From a bacterium (GTDB lineage: Bacteria > Bacillota > Clostridia > Lachnospirales > Lachnospiraceae): 64,000 nucleotides of DNA. Under the pieces are notes generated by a model that searched no databases, had not been told where the DNA came from, and saw only the letters and a list, made by a program, of their open reading frames with translations. Location: positions 54,784 through 118,783 of the forward strand of contig JAUNJY010000007.1 of the NCBI GenBank assembly GCA_030535455.1. The letters run 5' to 3'. A program made the translations under genes and the position numbers. Positions 34,537-44,189 of this stretch are shown here, piece by piece; position 1 is the stretch's first letter; each line of letters begins with the position of its first letter.

Positions 34537-35130
34537 ATGAAACATTTTGTAGTAACGATTGGTAGAGAGTTTGGAAGTAAGGGATGCGCCATTGGGACTG
34601 AACTTGCGAGACAGCTTGGCGTCAATCTGTATGACAAAGATCTTGTCGAGGAGGCAGCCAAGAAATTGCAGATGGATGCAGAAACGGTTCGCAGTGCCGA
34701 TGAAGTGTCGGCAAAGGATATGGAAGATATAGCAACTACTTATGGAGTGCAAAATTTTTATATTTCCACTCAAGTACTTGCGGCACAGGCAGAGTTTATT
34801 GAAGAAGTAGCGGATAAAGAATCCTGTGTCATTATGGGAAGATGTGCAGACTATATTTTAAAGGATCGGTCTGATTGCCTTAAGATCTTTATCTATGCAC
34901 CATTTGCATCTCGAGTGAAACATATTATGGAAGAGTATGATTTATCTGAATTTGCTGCAAAAAGAATGGTAAAACAGACAGATGCCAAACGGGATGAGTA
35001 TTATCGATATGTAACAGGCATTAGCCGTGGCGAACATACCGGCAAAGATTTAATGATTGATAGCAGTCTGATGGGTGTAGAAGAAACTGTAAAAATGATC
35101 AAACAAATGGTAGAGAAGAAGTTTGCATAG
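34537..35130 (+). CDS. Second cytidylate kinase-like family protein
   Basis: A 197-residue paralogue of the protein at 1441-2076. FVVTIGREFGSKGCAIGTELA is the P-loop-like start, CVIMGRCADYILKDR and KRDEYYRYVTG match the lid. ATG 34537 follows GGGAGGA. It lies after an aminotransferase and before a dicarboxylate/amino-acid symporter, mirroring the first copy. The substrate is unknown. Confidence 0.75.
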   Translation: MKHFVVTIGREFGSKGCAIGTELARQLGVNLYDKDLVEEAAKKLQMDAETVRSADEVSAKDMEDIATTYGVQNFYISTQVLAAQAEFIEEVADKESCVIMGRCADYILKDRSDCLKIFIYAPFASRVKHIMEEYDLSEFAAKRMVKQTDAKRDEYYRYVTGISRGEHTGKDLMIDSSLMGVEETVKMIKQMVEKKFA

Positions 35131-35143
35131 AAGAAACCAAATC

Positions 35144-35222
35144 ATCAAAGGTGATGGTAAGCTTTTAGGGATATGTCGTGAAGAGATATCGATGAAAGCT
35201 TGCAATCACCTATTTTTTTACT
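35144..35222 (+). terminator. Long intrinsic terminator before the symporter gene
   Basis: AGGTGAT and GTAAGCTTT pair with AAAGCTTGC and ATCACCT; an inner GATAT...ATATC extends the stem. A run of seven T follows, ending about 20 bases before the symporter start. Confidence 0.75.
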
Positions 35223-35241
35223 ATTTTTAGGAGGTAGTAAT

Positions 35242-36570
35242 ATGAGTGCAATTATTCGAAGAATTAAGAAAATGAATCTTACGACAAAGATTATGATTGG
35301 TCTGTTGCTTGGTGTAGTGGCTGGGTTTTTAGTGCCATCTACATGGACAGGGCTAATCAAGGCATCACAGACAGTCGGAACCATATACATGAATGCATTG
35401 AAGATGATGATCTATCCATTAGTATTCTGCTCCCTGATTGTTGGTATAAAGAGTATGGGCAGTATTTCGGCTACAGGAAAAGTTGCAGGACGTGCCATGA
35501 CATATTTTCTATCCACTACATTTTTAGCTTGTATCTTTGGTATCTTTGTTCCACAGTTTTTAGGTATAGGAAAAGGAGCATCCTTAAATTTGGTGGAAAC
35601 CGATGTGGAAGTAAACAATGTATCCAATATTCTTGATACAGTGACCAACCTGATCCCTTCTAATCCAATCGCATCATTTGCAAATGGAGATATGTTGTCA
35701 ATCCTTGTGTTTGCAGTAATCGTAGGATTTGCTATTCTTTCCTTAGGAAGAAAGGCTCAGCCATTTATGGATGTCGTTGTTTCCTTAAATGAAATCAGTA
35801 TGAAAATCTTATTTGTGGTTATGAAATTCACACCAATCGGCGTATTCTGCACGATCTTGCCAGTTATTGCAAGCAATGGTTCCGATACTATCTTATCTGT
35901 TGGACAAGCATTGCTTACAACGTATCTTGTAATCATTGTGTATGCAATTATCGTTTATGGTTTTGTAGTGAAAGTCATTGCCAAAGGCAGTCCAATTAAG
36001 TTTGCCAAAGCAATCATGCCAGCTGCTTTAAATGCATTTGGTACTTGCAGCAGCTCAGCAACCATTCCAATCAGTATGCGATGTGCAGAAGACAATATGG
36101 GTGTGCCTAAGGAAGTAACAAGTATCGTATTGCCATTAGGTGCGACAATCAATATGGATGCCATTTCAATCCTTATGTCTATTATGATTACTTTCTTTGC
36201 CAATGCGTGTGGTATTCACCTTACAATTACCAATATGGTAGTCATTGTACTTTCCAACGTGTTATTATCCATTGGTACACCAGGTATTCCAAATGGACAG
36301 GTTGCATCCTTTGCTGCACTTGTGCAGATTGCAGGAATTCCAACAGGTGTCATGGGTATCTTTATCAGTGTAAGCACATTATCCGATATGATTGTAACTA
36401 TGATCGATGTTGTTGGTGACATGGGATGCTGTGCTGTACTTACCCATATCCTTGGATATGATGGAAAAGGAAAACATAAGGGTTCCTTAGCAAATACAAT
36501 GGATGATGCAAGAGATGTTATGATGGATCCAACAACCGTAGGTACCGTAGGTTCTGTCGCTGATATCTAA
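35242..36570 (+). CDS. Dicarboxylate/amino acid:cation symporter (DAACS family)
   Basis: A 442-residue membrane transporter of the GltP/DctA/SstT family. ALKMMIYPLVFCSLIVGI, GTCSSSATIPISMRCAE (serine-rich re-entrant loop), GATINMDAISILMS and the GIPNGQVASFAA region are conserved substrate/sodium-binding motifs. It couples Na+ or H+ to uptake of glutamate, aspartate, serine or a dicarboxylate. ATG 35242 follows AGGAGG. It probably supplies substrate to, or works with, the aminotransferase cluster. Confidence 0.92.
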   Translation: MSAIIRRIKKMNLTTKIMIGLLLGVVAGFLVPSTWTGLIKASQTVGTIYMNALKMMIYPLVFCSLIVGIKSMGSISATGKVAGRAMTYFLSTTFLACIFGIFVPQFLGIGKGASLNLVETDVEVNNVSNILDTVTNLIPSNPIASFANGDMLSILVFAVIVGFAILSLGRKAQPFMDVVVSLNEISMKILFVVMKFTPIGVFCTILPVIASNGSDTILSVGQALLTTYLVIIVYAIIVYGFVVKVIAKGSPIKFAKAIMPAALNAFGTCSSSATIPISMRCAEDNMGVPKEVTSIVLPLGATINMDAISILMSIMITFFANACGIHLTITNMVVIVLSNVLLSIGTPGIPNGQVASFAALVQIAGIPTGVMGIFISVSTLSDMIVTMIDVVGDMGCCAVLTHILGYDGKGKHKGSLANTMDDARDVMMDPTTVGTVGSVADI

Positions 36571-36573
36571 AAT

Positions 36574-36618
36574 TAAAAGACGTGTTCTCTGAATTACTTA
36601 AGAGGATACGTCTTTTTT
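36574..36618 (+). terminator. Intrinsic terminator after the symporter gene
   Basis: AAGACGT...ACGTCTT with inner TCTCT/AGAGGA pairing and a T-run. Confidence 0.8.
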
Positions 36619-36697
36619 CTTTTGTTGCGTACAGGTTTTTCGTGGAGTATAATTTAAGTATTATGTAAAATTAAGTAAACAAAGGAGAGATATCCAC

Positions 36698-37414
36698 GTG
36701 AAGCGTATAATAAGCCTTATCCTACTGGGGCTCCTATGTTTGAGCTGTACAGGCTGTCAGGAGAAGCGGAGAAATGAGATGAAAGAGTCCTACTCAAAAG
36801 AAGACATAAAACAGCTTACTTCAAAGTACCTAAAAGATAAATACCAGTTGGAAGACATTACATATGGCAAGATGGGGACATTTGATGAGATATATGGCGG
36901 TATCGATGCTACCCAGTTCATCGGTTTTAAAGGATTTATTGTTGAGGCAAATGACTTTAAGGTGTATATGGCATTTGACATCCATGGTGACTATGAGTTT
37001 TCAGATGATCGGCAAAGTAAGCAGATTGAAACAGATCTGAAACAAAAATTAAAGGAAGCCTATAGCAAAACCGCATATCTTAGCATGGAATATAACCATG
37101 TAAGAATTTATAACACAGACAAGGAACTGTATGGATACAATGATTATATGCATTCATATGAAACACTTTATGAAAATGACCTTGCAAAGCTGTTTAAGAA
37201 TGAAATACATAAAGACCATCTAGCGATGATTTATATCGATGGTGAGCAAGAGAGTGAACGTATTACAAAACTTAAAAGCGAAATGGACAAAACAGGTGTA
37301 AGTTATTATGTATACCAATTGAAAGAAGGTGTATATGAGAAGCTGCAAGGTCATTTTGACGATTATGATTATATGGATCACTATCTGATAAATAATGGTT
37401 ACGAAATAAGCTAG
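36698..37414 (+). CDS. Lipoprotein of unknown function
   Basis: A 238-residue protein starting at GTG 36698 after AAAGGAGAG. The N-terminus has a hydrophobic signal and lipobox SCTGC, with Cys20 the lipidated residue. The mature part is rich in charged and Tyr residues with no recognised domain. It stands alone between two transporter genes. Function unknown. Confidence 0.65.
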   Translation: MKRIISLILLGLLCLSCTGCQEKRRNEMKESYSKEDIKQLTSKYLKDKYQLEDITYGKMGTFDEIYGGIDATQFIGFKGFIVEANDFKVYMAFDIHGDYEFSDDRQSKQIETDLKQKLKEAYSKTAYLSMEYNHVRIYNTDKELYGYNDYMHSYETLYENDLAKLFKNEIHKDHLAMIYIDGEQESERITKLKSEMDKTGVSYYVYQLKEGVYEKLQGHFDDYDYMDHYLINNGYEIS

Positions 37415-37463
37415 TAATATTTGGCGAGCAACATACCGTATGTTTTTTTCTAGATAAGCAAAA

Positions 37464-37499
37464 AATAGTGGTATTAGAAAATAATACTACTATTTTTTT
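37464..37499 (+). terminator. Intrinsic terminator after the lipoprotein gene
   Basis: AATAGTGGTATT pairs with AATACTACTATT (one mismatch) followed by seven T. Confidence 0.75.
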
Positions 37500-37521
37500 A
37501 TGTAGAAACATAGGAGGAAAA

Positions 37522-39021
37522 ATGAAAAAGAAGTTTACATTTCCCACTGCATATACGGTATTGTTCGTAGTGCTTTTCTTGGCATGCTTGCTTACCTTCT
37601 TTATTAATGCAGGTTCCTACGCCAAATTATCTTATGATATGGATGCGGGAATATTTACAGAAGTACTACCGGATGGAACAGCCAAGGCATTTGAAGGGAC
37701 GCAAGAGACATTAGATAAGCTTGGTGTGTCCAATGACATTGCAAAGTTTCAGGATGGCAGTATCAATAAGCCAGTGGCAGTTCCAGGAACTTATGAGCGG
37801 GTGGATCAAAATCCACAGGGTATCAAAGAGTTTTTGATTGCACCAATCCTTGGCGTCTACGATAGTATTGGCATAATCTTATTCGTTTTTATGATTGGCG
37901 GCGTAATTGGCGTAATCAATGAAAGCGGTGCCATTAATGCCGGTATAGCTGCATTATCAAGGGCAACCAAAGGACATGAGTATTTACTTATTATCTTTGT
38001 CACTGTATTGATTTCACTTGGCGGAACAACATTTGGTCTGGCAGAAGAGACAATTGCCTTTTATCCAATCTTAATTCCGGTCTATCTGGCTGCAGGCTAT
38101 GATGCATTGGTCTGTATTGCGGCAATCTATATGGGGTCATCCATTGGTACTATGTTCTCAACGACCAATCCGTTTTCGGTGGTCATTGGTTCGAATGCAG
38201 CAGGAATTAGCTTTACCCAGGGGATTTTATATCGTCTGATAGGACTTGTTGTTGGTGTGGCAATTGTCATTTTCTATGTTGTCCGATACGCCAATAGGAT
38301 CCATAAAAATCCGGAAAAATCACTGTTATATGATATGCGGGAAGAAATCAGCAAACATTTTAAGAGTGATGTAAAGGAAGAACCATTTACTACACGTAGG
38401 ATTATCATCTTAATCATTTTCATCCTCAGCTTTGTCCTTATGATTTACGGCGTATCCAAGCTTGGCTGGTGGTTTGAAGAAATGACGGCCTTATTTATCG
38501 TGGCAGGAGTGCTCATTGGCATTATTGCAGGCGTTGGTGAAAAGACATTTGTCGGAACATTTATTGCAGGTGCTGCTGATTTTATGGGGGTTGGCCTAGT
38601 TATCGGCATCGCAAGAAGCATTAACATCATTCTGGAAAATGGCCGTGTTGCCGATACGATCTTATTTGGTCTGTCCAACCTGGTATCTGGAATGAGTCCA
38701 AACCTATTTATTATCTTGATGATGTTTGTCTTTATGATCTTAGGCTTCTTTATAGCCTCTTCTTCCGGTCTTGCAACACTTGCCATTCCAATTATGGCAC
38801 CTCTTGCAGACTCTGTGGGAGTACCAAGGGATGTAATCATTACGGCATTTATCTTTGGCCAGGGCATCATGTCCTTTATTACACCGACTGGACTAATTCT
38901 TGCCAGCTTAGAAATGGTTCATGTTACGTATAATAAGTGGCTGCGGTTCGTTTTGCCACTGCTTGGCATAGTAATCGTACTGGCTGTTGCAATTCTTTTA
39001 TTGGAAGTTAATATTTCTTAA
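37522..39021 (+). CDS. YfcC/ArcD-type membrane transporter
   Basis: A 499-residue membrane protein with about 12 hydrophobic helices. FVFMIGGVIGVINESGAINAG, GGTTFGLAEETIAFYPILIP and SSIGTMFSTTNPFSVVIGSNA match the YfcC family (C4-dicarboxylate anaerobic carrier superfamily; relatives exchange basic amino acids). ATG 37522 follows AGGAGG. It is the last transporter of this amine/dicarboxylate cluster. Substrate is uncertain. Confidence 0.88.
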   Translation: MKKKFTFPTAYTVLFVVLFLACLLTFFINAGSYAKLSYDMDAGIFTEVLPDGTAKAFEGTQETLDKLGVSNDIAKFQDGSINKPVAVPGTYERVDQNPQGIKEFLIAPILGVYDSIGIILFVFMIGGVIGVINESGAINAGIAALSRATKGHEYLLIIFVTVLISLGGTTFGLAEETIAFYPILIPVYLAAGYDALVCIAAIYMGSSIGTMFSTTNPFSVVIGSNAAGISFTQGILYRLIGLVVGVAIVIFYVVRYANRIHKNPEKSLLYDMREEISKHFKSDVKEEPFTTRRIIILIIFILSFVLMIYGVSKLGWWFEEMTALFIVAGVLIGIIAGVGEKTFVGTFIAGAADFMGVGLVIGIARSINIILENGRVADTILFGLSNLVSGMSPNLFIILMMFVFMILGFFIASSSGLATLAIPIMAPLADSVGVPRDVIITAFIFGQGIMSFITPTGLILASLEMVHVTYNKWLRFVLPLLGIVIVLAVAILLLEVNIS

Positions 39022-39027
39022 ACATGG

Positions 39028-39075
39028 CTGCCTTGCAGATACAAATATAATGATATTTGGACTGCAAGGCAGTTT
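39028..39075 (+). terminator. Intrinsic terminator after the YfcC-type gene
   Basis: CTGCCTTGCAG pairs perfectly with CTGCAAGGCAG, with inner CAAATAT/ATATTTG, then TTT. Confidence 0.75.
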
Positions 39076-39110
39076 CGCAAAAAAAGATAAAAAACAAGCA
39101 AATAATAGAA

Positions 39111-39139
39111 TTGTTGCTATCGCCCTTCTATTCTATAAT
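39111..39139 (+). promoter_or_regulatory. Promoter of the surface protein gene
   Basis: TTGTTG (39111-39116), 17-base spacer and TATAAT (39134-39139), 38 bases before the ATG. Confidence 0.65.
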
Positions 39140-39177
39140 TTTATGTGAATTAAAATAGAAATTAGGGGGAAAAAAGA

Positions 39178-39996
39178 ATGAAAAAGAACAAATTGATAGC
39201 AGCAGTATTAGGGTTTGCATTAACTTTATCAGCAACAACAATGTCCTTTACAACAAATGCATCTGCAGAAAAGGATCAATATGCAGGAGTTGGATCTTAC
39301 ATGGCATTCGCTCAAATGCAGACAGCAACATGGGTGTACCGTGATTCCTTTGACTCAGATTCAAGCGGATTTAAGAGCAAAGACTTTAACAGCGTAATGA
39401 ATGCTACAACAGAAAAAGCTACAAAGACTAAAGTCATCGATACAAAAATCGATGGTGATGGCGACTATGTAATCGCGTTCAAAGACCTTGACTTAGCAGA
39501 TTCTAAAGAATTTAACATGCTTGGTATCTCTACAAATATTGCAGCAGACTCAAAAATCAAAATTACAGCTGCTTCCGTAAGCTATGATGGAACAGAACTT
39601 ACAAGCGAATTCAAACAGAAAAACGATGATAAGAAATACGTTCATCTTATGTTCATCAACCAATATGATGATACAATGAAGGGAAAAGTTAAAAATAATG
39701 TTCCTGCAGACGGATCTACAATTGTAATGAAATTTACAGTATCCGGATTTGGTTATGAGAAAAAAGTAGAAGACTCTGCTGAAATCTCAACAGCTACAGC
39801 TACACCAGCACCAACTCCAAAGTTACCAGAAGACAAATCCAATGAAACTGTAGCACCAAAAACACCAGTAGCTCAAGCAGCAAGCGCTGATAATAGTGAT
39901 GGCGGTTCTAATATTGGAATTATCATAGGTGTAGTTGCTGCCGTTGTAGTAGTAGCAGGTGTAGTTGTGGTAGTCGTACGTAAACGTAAGAACTAG
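39178..39996 (+). CDS. Membrane-anchored surface protein of unknown function
   Basis: A 272-residue exported protein. A signal peptide ends near TTNASA (about residue 30). The middle ~170 residues are a predicted beta-rich domain with several Asp/Lys segments. A Thr/Pro linker (TATATPAPTPKLPED) leads to a C-terminal helix (IGIIIGVVAAVVVVAGVVV) and basic RKRKN stop-transfer, so it is anchored with the domain outside. It has a good GGGGGA ribosome site. A GH43-like gene follows 19 bases later, so a carbohydrate-related role is possible but unproven. Confidence 0.65.
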   Translation: MKKNKLIAAVLGFALTLSATTMSFTTNASAEKDQYAGVGSYMAFAQMQTATWVYRDSFDSDSSGFKSKDFNSVMNATTEKATKTKVIDTKIDGDGDYVIAFKDLDLADSKEFNMLGISTNIAADSKIKITAASVSYDGTELTSEFKQKNDDKKYVHLMFINQYDDTMKGKVKNNVPADGSTIVMKFTVSGFGYEKKVEDSAEISTATATPAPTPKLPEDKSNETVAPKTPVAQAASADNSDGGSNIGIIIGVVAAVVVVAGVVVVVVRKRKN

Positions 39997-40014
39997 TAGC
40001 AGGGAGGAAAGAAA

Positions 40015-41337
40015 ATGGCAAATCCATATTTACCAAATTGGGAGTACATACCGGACGGAGAGCCAAGAGTATTTGGAGACCGTGTGTATATTTATGGTTC
40101 ACATGATAAAGCAGGAAGTGATCGCTTTTGTGATTATAAGCTGAAGGTATGGTCGGCAGATTGCAAAAATTTAAATCATTGGACCTGTCATGGCGATATC
40201 TTTCATACAAGGCCAGATGAAGATCATGGCTCGGATGTAGACTGGACAGATCATGAATTATATGCTCCTGATGTGGTATATAAGGATGGGAAGTATTATT
40301 TATATGCCTATATCGTTGATCAAAAAGGATGTGTGGCAGTAAGTGACAAGCCTGAAGGGCCATTTACCTTACTTTCGAAGTACCATGTAGGACCGGATGA
40401 AAATGAAATCCTCAAAGAAGGCATCTTCATTGATCCTGGGGTGTTAGTAGACGACGATGGAAGAGTGTATATCTACTGTGGATTTAATCACTCGTTTCTA
40501 GCAGAACTAGATGGCAACACAATGGTTGACGTATTGCCATCTAGCTTTGTTGACAGGTTCTTGCCAGAAGAAGAACCAACTGCATTTTTTGAAGCATGTT
40601 CTCCAAGAAAAGTGAATGGATTATATTACATGATTTAGTCACCAAAGCGTGGAAGCAGGCTGGTTTATGCGACCAGTAATTCTCCTGTTGGACCATTTAA
40701 GTATCGAGGGGTGCTGATTGACAATGGAGTAGAATATCCAGGCGGAAATGATCATGGTTCTATTTGCAATATCAATGGACAGTGGTATTTGTTTTATCAC
40801 AGAACGACTAATAATACGGTTATGTCGAGACGAGGCTGTGTTGAAAAAATTCAGATCTTAGAAGATGGAACCATACCACAGGTAGAAATGACATCACTTG
40901 GATTTGAGGATGCGCTCTCTCCTTATGAGACCGTAAAGGCAGAAATTGCTTGTGTTTTAATAGGCGGGTGCTTTATCAGTGAAAGCAGTCCATTCTCACG
41001 CAGAATTCAAAATATAAAGAATGATGCAGTTATTGGTTATAAGTATTTTGAGTTTGGAGAGGATTATGGAAGCAGTACAATGCTGCTATCTATGCACCTT
41101 ATTAGCTGTGGTGCCAGTGGAACGATACATGTCTTGCTAGATGACTATAAATCGGGAGAAGAAATCGGCATTATAGAATTTAATGGATCCGATGAGATCA
41201 TTACTGCCCGTGTGAAAAATGTAACCGGCAGGCATGCACTATATTTTCTCTTTCAGGATAAGCTAGCAACTTGTTTATTATGCCAGGCTGTAGAACGTCC
41301 ATTATGTCAATTGGAAGAGTTCGTATTTATGAAATAA
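40015..41337 (+). pseudogene. GH43-like glycoside hydrolase interrupted by one TAG codon
   Basis: The frame runs 440 codons except for TAG at 40636-40638 (codon 208). The first part has PYLPNWEYIPDGEPRVFG, a propeller start with the catalytic-type Asp region, YAPDVVYKDGKYYLY and IDPGVLVDDDGRVYIYCGF. After the stop it continues SPKRGSRLVYATSNSPVGP, then GGNDHGSICNINGQWYLFYHR. Family 43 sequences usually read YYMIYS here, so TAG most likely replaces a Tyr codon. The enzyme type (arabinosidase/xylosidase) is inferred. The downstream piece lacks a plausible start, so no active product is expected unless the stop is a sequence error or suppressed. Confidence 0.75.
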
Positions 41338-41350
41338 CATAGTATTCATT

Positions 41351-41386
41351 AAAAAAGGCCATTGCACTTAGATGTAATGGCCTTTT
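41351..41386. terminator. Bidirectional terminator between GH43 and AraC genes
   Basis: AAAAGGCCATTGCA pairs with TGTAATGGCCTTTT, A-rich on one side and T-rich on the other, serving the convergent genes. Confidence 0.8.
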
Positions 41387-41405
41387 AGAGTGGAAAAATA
41401 TGAAA

Positions 41406-42281
41406 TTAGTGTTTGTACTGATTGCGATAAGAAAGCGGTGCCATTCCTGTAATTTGCTTAAACAGTCTGGTAAAATAGCTGGTACTTTCGATGCCAATGG
41501 CATTGGAAATCCATGCAACAGACATGGAGGTTGTAAGTAAGAGGGATTCTGCATGTCGAATACGTAAGATATTACAGTACTGAGTGTAGCTAAATCCTGT
41601 TACGGATTGAAATAATCGGCTAAAATGGTAATAACTGATACCTGACATATGTGCAGCTGTTTTCATATCCAGTTTTTCATCTGGGTGGGAGAGGATGTAA
41701 TTAATTACGGTATCTAATTGCTGTAGTTGAGAAAAATCCGTTTCCTCCGGCTGGAAAGTAAGCACCTGATCCTCAACCAATTGGGAAAGCAAGGATAAAA
41801 GGAGGCTGCGCTGCTGCCATTCAAGACTTAAGGGAATCGGCTGTGAATTTTCCCTGCATTGCTGCTGTTTTTGACATATAGACGCAAGGGATAAGAGCAG
41901 CTGTTCGGTTTTCGAATTCTGTTTTATTTTTATATAGGGAACCATTCCTTCTTTTGTTGGAAGACTTAATATGGAAGGGAGGCTTGGCCCGTTTGCTTGT
42001 AAAAATGACTGTGAGAATTGTACATTTAAGTCGGTCACCTCTGTATAATTGCGATTGCTATGTACGATAAATGGGGGGATAAAAAATAGCGAACCATCAG
42101 TTATATCATATGGAATGCCATTGAATGTTTCATTGCGAGAGCCATGAATGACATAGGCAAGCTCATAATAAGAGTGACAATGAAGCGGAAATGAGAAGTT
42201 TGCGTTTGATGTATAAGAAAGACAGCTAATATTTGATTGTGCAGGTAATTCATTTCCCTGAAATGTAGTTTGATAATACAT
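41406..42281 (-). CDS. AraC-family transcriptional regulator
   Basis: A 291-residue regulator with an N-terminal cupin sensing domain (FPLHCHSYYELAYVIHGS) and C-terminal double HTH (DMKTAAHMSGISYYHFSRLF and SVAWISNAIGIESTSYFTRL). It is convergent with the broken GH43 gene, which it may have controlled. Confidence 0.9.
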   Translation of the reverse strand: MYYQTTFQGNELPAQSNISCLSYTSNANFSFPLHCHSYYELAYVIHGSRNETFNGIPYDITDGSLFFIPPFIVHSNRNYTEVTDLNVQFSQSFLQANGPSLPSILSLPTKEGMVPYIKIKQNSKTEQLLLSLASICQKQQQCRENSQPIPLSLEWQQRSLLLSLLSQLVEDQVLTFQPEETDFSQLQQLDTVINYILSHPDEKLDMKTAAHMSGISYYHFSRLFQSVTGFSYTQYCNILRIRHAESLLLTTSMSVAWISNAIGIESTSYFTRLFKQITGMAPLSYRNQYKH

Positions 42282-42493
42282 ACTTTATACCTCCGATTTG
42301 GTGTAATATTCTCAGGTTTTTATATAAAACTATTGTAATGTAAGAAAAACTTACTTTCCATTTACATAATTATACAGACAATGGGATATATTATAATTTT
42401 TCACTGAAGGCAGAATAAAGCTTATTCAGATTTTGTATCATATTTACTTATGATTATAAAATATGGTATTATTTAGGAGGAAAAGTTTGGCAG

Positions 42494-42550
42494 ATGTTTT
42501 TGGATGAACAGGGAAAAACCGTTCAGTTAGGAGGAAGCTATGCATTTTAA
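42494..42550 (+). CDS. Possible 18-codon leader ORF overlapping the next gene
   Basis: ATG 42494 opens MFLDEQGKTVQLGGSYAF and stops at 42548-42550, overlapping the ATG 42540 of the next gene by 11 bases. AGGAGG lies 13 bases upstream, somewhat far. The ribosome site of the next gene is inside this frame, so translation could be coupled. Speculative. Confidence 0.25.
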   Translation: MFLDEQGKTVQLGGSYAF

Positions 42551-43232
42551 ATACATCAAAAATAATAATTTAGAACTGATCAATCAGGTAAATAAAAGCA
42601 GCCATGCTGTGCCTGAATATGACATTAGCAAGAAGAAGGTACATCCGGAGTTCTATATGAGTGCAAAGAGAGAGGTTGTCATGATTGGAAGGATTGATTC
42701 CAACTATATCAGCTGGCTATCCTTTTCTAATCTGGACGACAAAGAGTTAAATGCAAAGATTTTCAATGCAATAATTAATGAACGGCATCCATATGTTTCG
42801 CAATCTTCAAAGGTATTAGGAAAACGTTACTTTGAAGTGAAGGGATGGCTGAAAGGGGAAATCCGTCATACTACCGTTGGAGGCATGTTATGGAATACGC
42901 CATTTGGACATTATTATGGTTCTGGAAATCCTGAAGAACATGGACGACATTTTGCAAATGATTTAGCCAACTATTTTGACAGTCAGCTTGAACTTTGCGA
43001 TATGCGGATGGCAGATGGAAAATACGAGAAGATCTTATACTATTATTTAGGCATTTTACAGAAAAAAGATGTAGATTACATGTATTATGAGCAGGTAAAG
43101 CCGTTAATTCAGATTATTGAGAATGAAAGCTATCTGGTCTTGAGTCCAAACGAAGAAATCAAAGAGTTATATTTGCAATGTTTAAGGGAAATCAACCAAT
43201 TATATAATGTATATATGACACTTGTGAAATAG
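42540..43232 (+). CDS. Protein of unknown function paired with a WYL regulator
   Basis: A 230-residue soluble protein, not recognised. Segments such as GRIDSNYISWLSFSNLDDKE, VLGKRYFEVKGWLKGEIRHT and MLWNTPFGHYYGSGNPEEHGRH are distinctive. It has a GGAGGAAGC ribosome site and ends nine bases before a WYL-domain regulator, so they form one unit. No catalytic motif stands out. Confidence 0.6.
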   Translation: MHFKYIKNNNLELINQVNKSSHAVPEYDISKKKVHPEFYMSAKREVVMIGRIDSNYISWLSFSNLDDKELNAKIFNAIINERHPYVSQSSKVLGKRYFEVKGWLKGEIRHTTVGGMLWNTPFGHYYGSGNPEEHGRHFANDLANYFDSQLELCDMRMADGKYEKILYYYLGILQKKDVDYMYYEQVKPLIQIIENESYLVLSPNEEIKELYLQCLREINQLYNVYMTLVK

Positions 43233-43241
43233 GATAGGTCT

Positions 43242-44138
43242 ATGAAAATAAATCGATTGTTTGAGATTGTCTATTTGCTGCTGGACCATAAGACGCTGAC
43301 AGCAAAAGAACTGGCAGAGCGATTTGAGGTATCCACACGAACGATTTATCGTGATATCGAAAATCTATCCATAGCAGGAATTCCTATTTATATGAGCAAA
43401 GGAAAAGGCGGAGGCATATCCTTATTGCCTGATTTTATCTTTAATAAGTCCGTCCTTTCCGAAGAGGAGAAGTCAGGAATATTGGCATCTTTACAGGCAG
43501 TAAGTTCTGTCCGCCCTGAAGAGGCGGCCCCTGCACTGGCTAAATTAAGTACCATGTTGGGCGGCCACGACACAGACTGGATTGAGGTTGATTTTTCAAG
43601 CTGGGCCAACCTAGACTACGAAAATACCGTGTTTAGCCAGTTAAAAGAGGCTATCCTTCGAAAACAGATTGTATCCTTCGATTATGTAAGTGGGAAAAAA
43701 GAGTCAACTACACGGACTGTGCTGCCATTAAAATTATGTTTTAAGGGACAGGCTTGGTATTTATACGCATTTTGCAAGACAAGAAAAGAAGAACGTTTCT
43801 TTAAGCTGAGGCGGCTTCATCATCTATTTGTGACGGAAACTTCCTTTGAGTATCCTACACCTAAAAAGGTCCTGTCCAACACGAAAATTCCTGCAGAGCA
43901 TATGGTTTCTATTCGACTAAAAGTATCTAAAGAAATGGCATTTCGAGTATATGACGAGGTGGAACAGTTTGAGGTGGACAAGGAAGGAAACTTCCTTTGT
44001 ACGGTGTTGATGCCAAATGGACGATGGATAAGTGATTACATATGCTCTCTGGGAGAATACTGTGAAGTGATTGAGCCTGCCTGGCTCCGCAGCCAGATCA
44101 AAGAACAGTTAGAGCGTACATTAAAAAGATATGAATAG
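43242..44138 (+). CDS. YafY-type HTH/WYL-domain transcriptional regulator
   Basis: A 298-residue regulator: DeoR-type winged helix (LTAKELAERFEVSTRTIYRDI), then a WYL domain from about residue 130 with FKGQAWYLYAFCKTRKEERF and a C-terminal WCX-like region. WYL domains sense nucleic-acid or other ligands. It is paired with the unknown gene just upstream. Confidence 0.9.
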   Translation: MKINRLFEIVYLLLDHKTLTAKELAERFEVSTRTIYRDIENLSIAGIPIYMSKGKGGGISLLPDFIFNKSVLSEEEKSGILASLQAVSSVRPEEAAPALAKLSTMLGGHDTDWIEVDFSSWANLDYENTVFSQLKEAILRKQIVSFDYVSGKKESTTRTVLPLKLCFKGQAWYLYAFCKTRKEERFFKLRRLHHLFVTETSFEYPTPKKVLSNTKIPAEHMVSIRLKVSKEMAFRVYDEVEQFEVDKEGNFLCTVLMPNGRWISDYICSLGEYCEVIEPAWLRSQIKEQLERTLKRYE

Positions 44139-44189
44139 GATGAGAGGCGCGTTGGAGTGAATGCAAGATTTCATTTGTCTACAGTCTGA

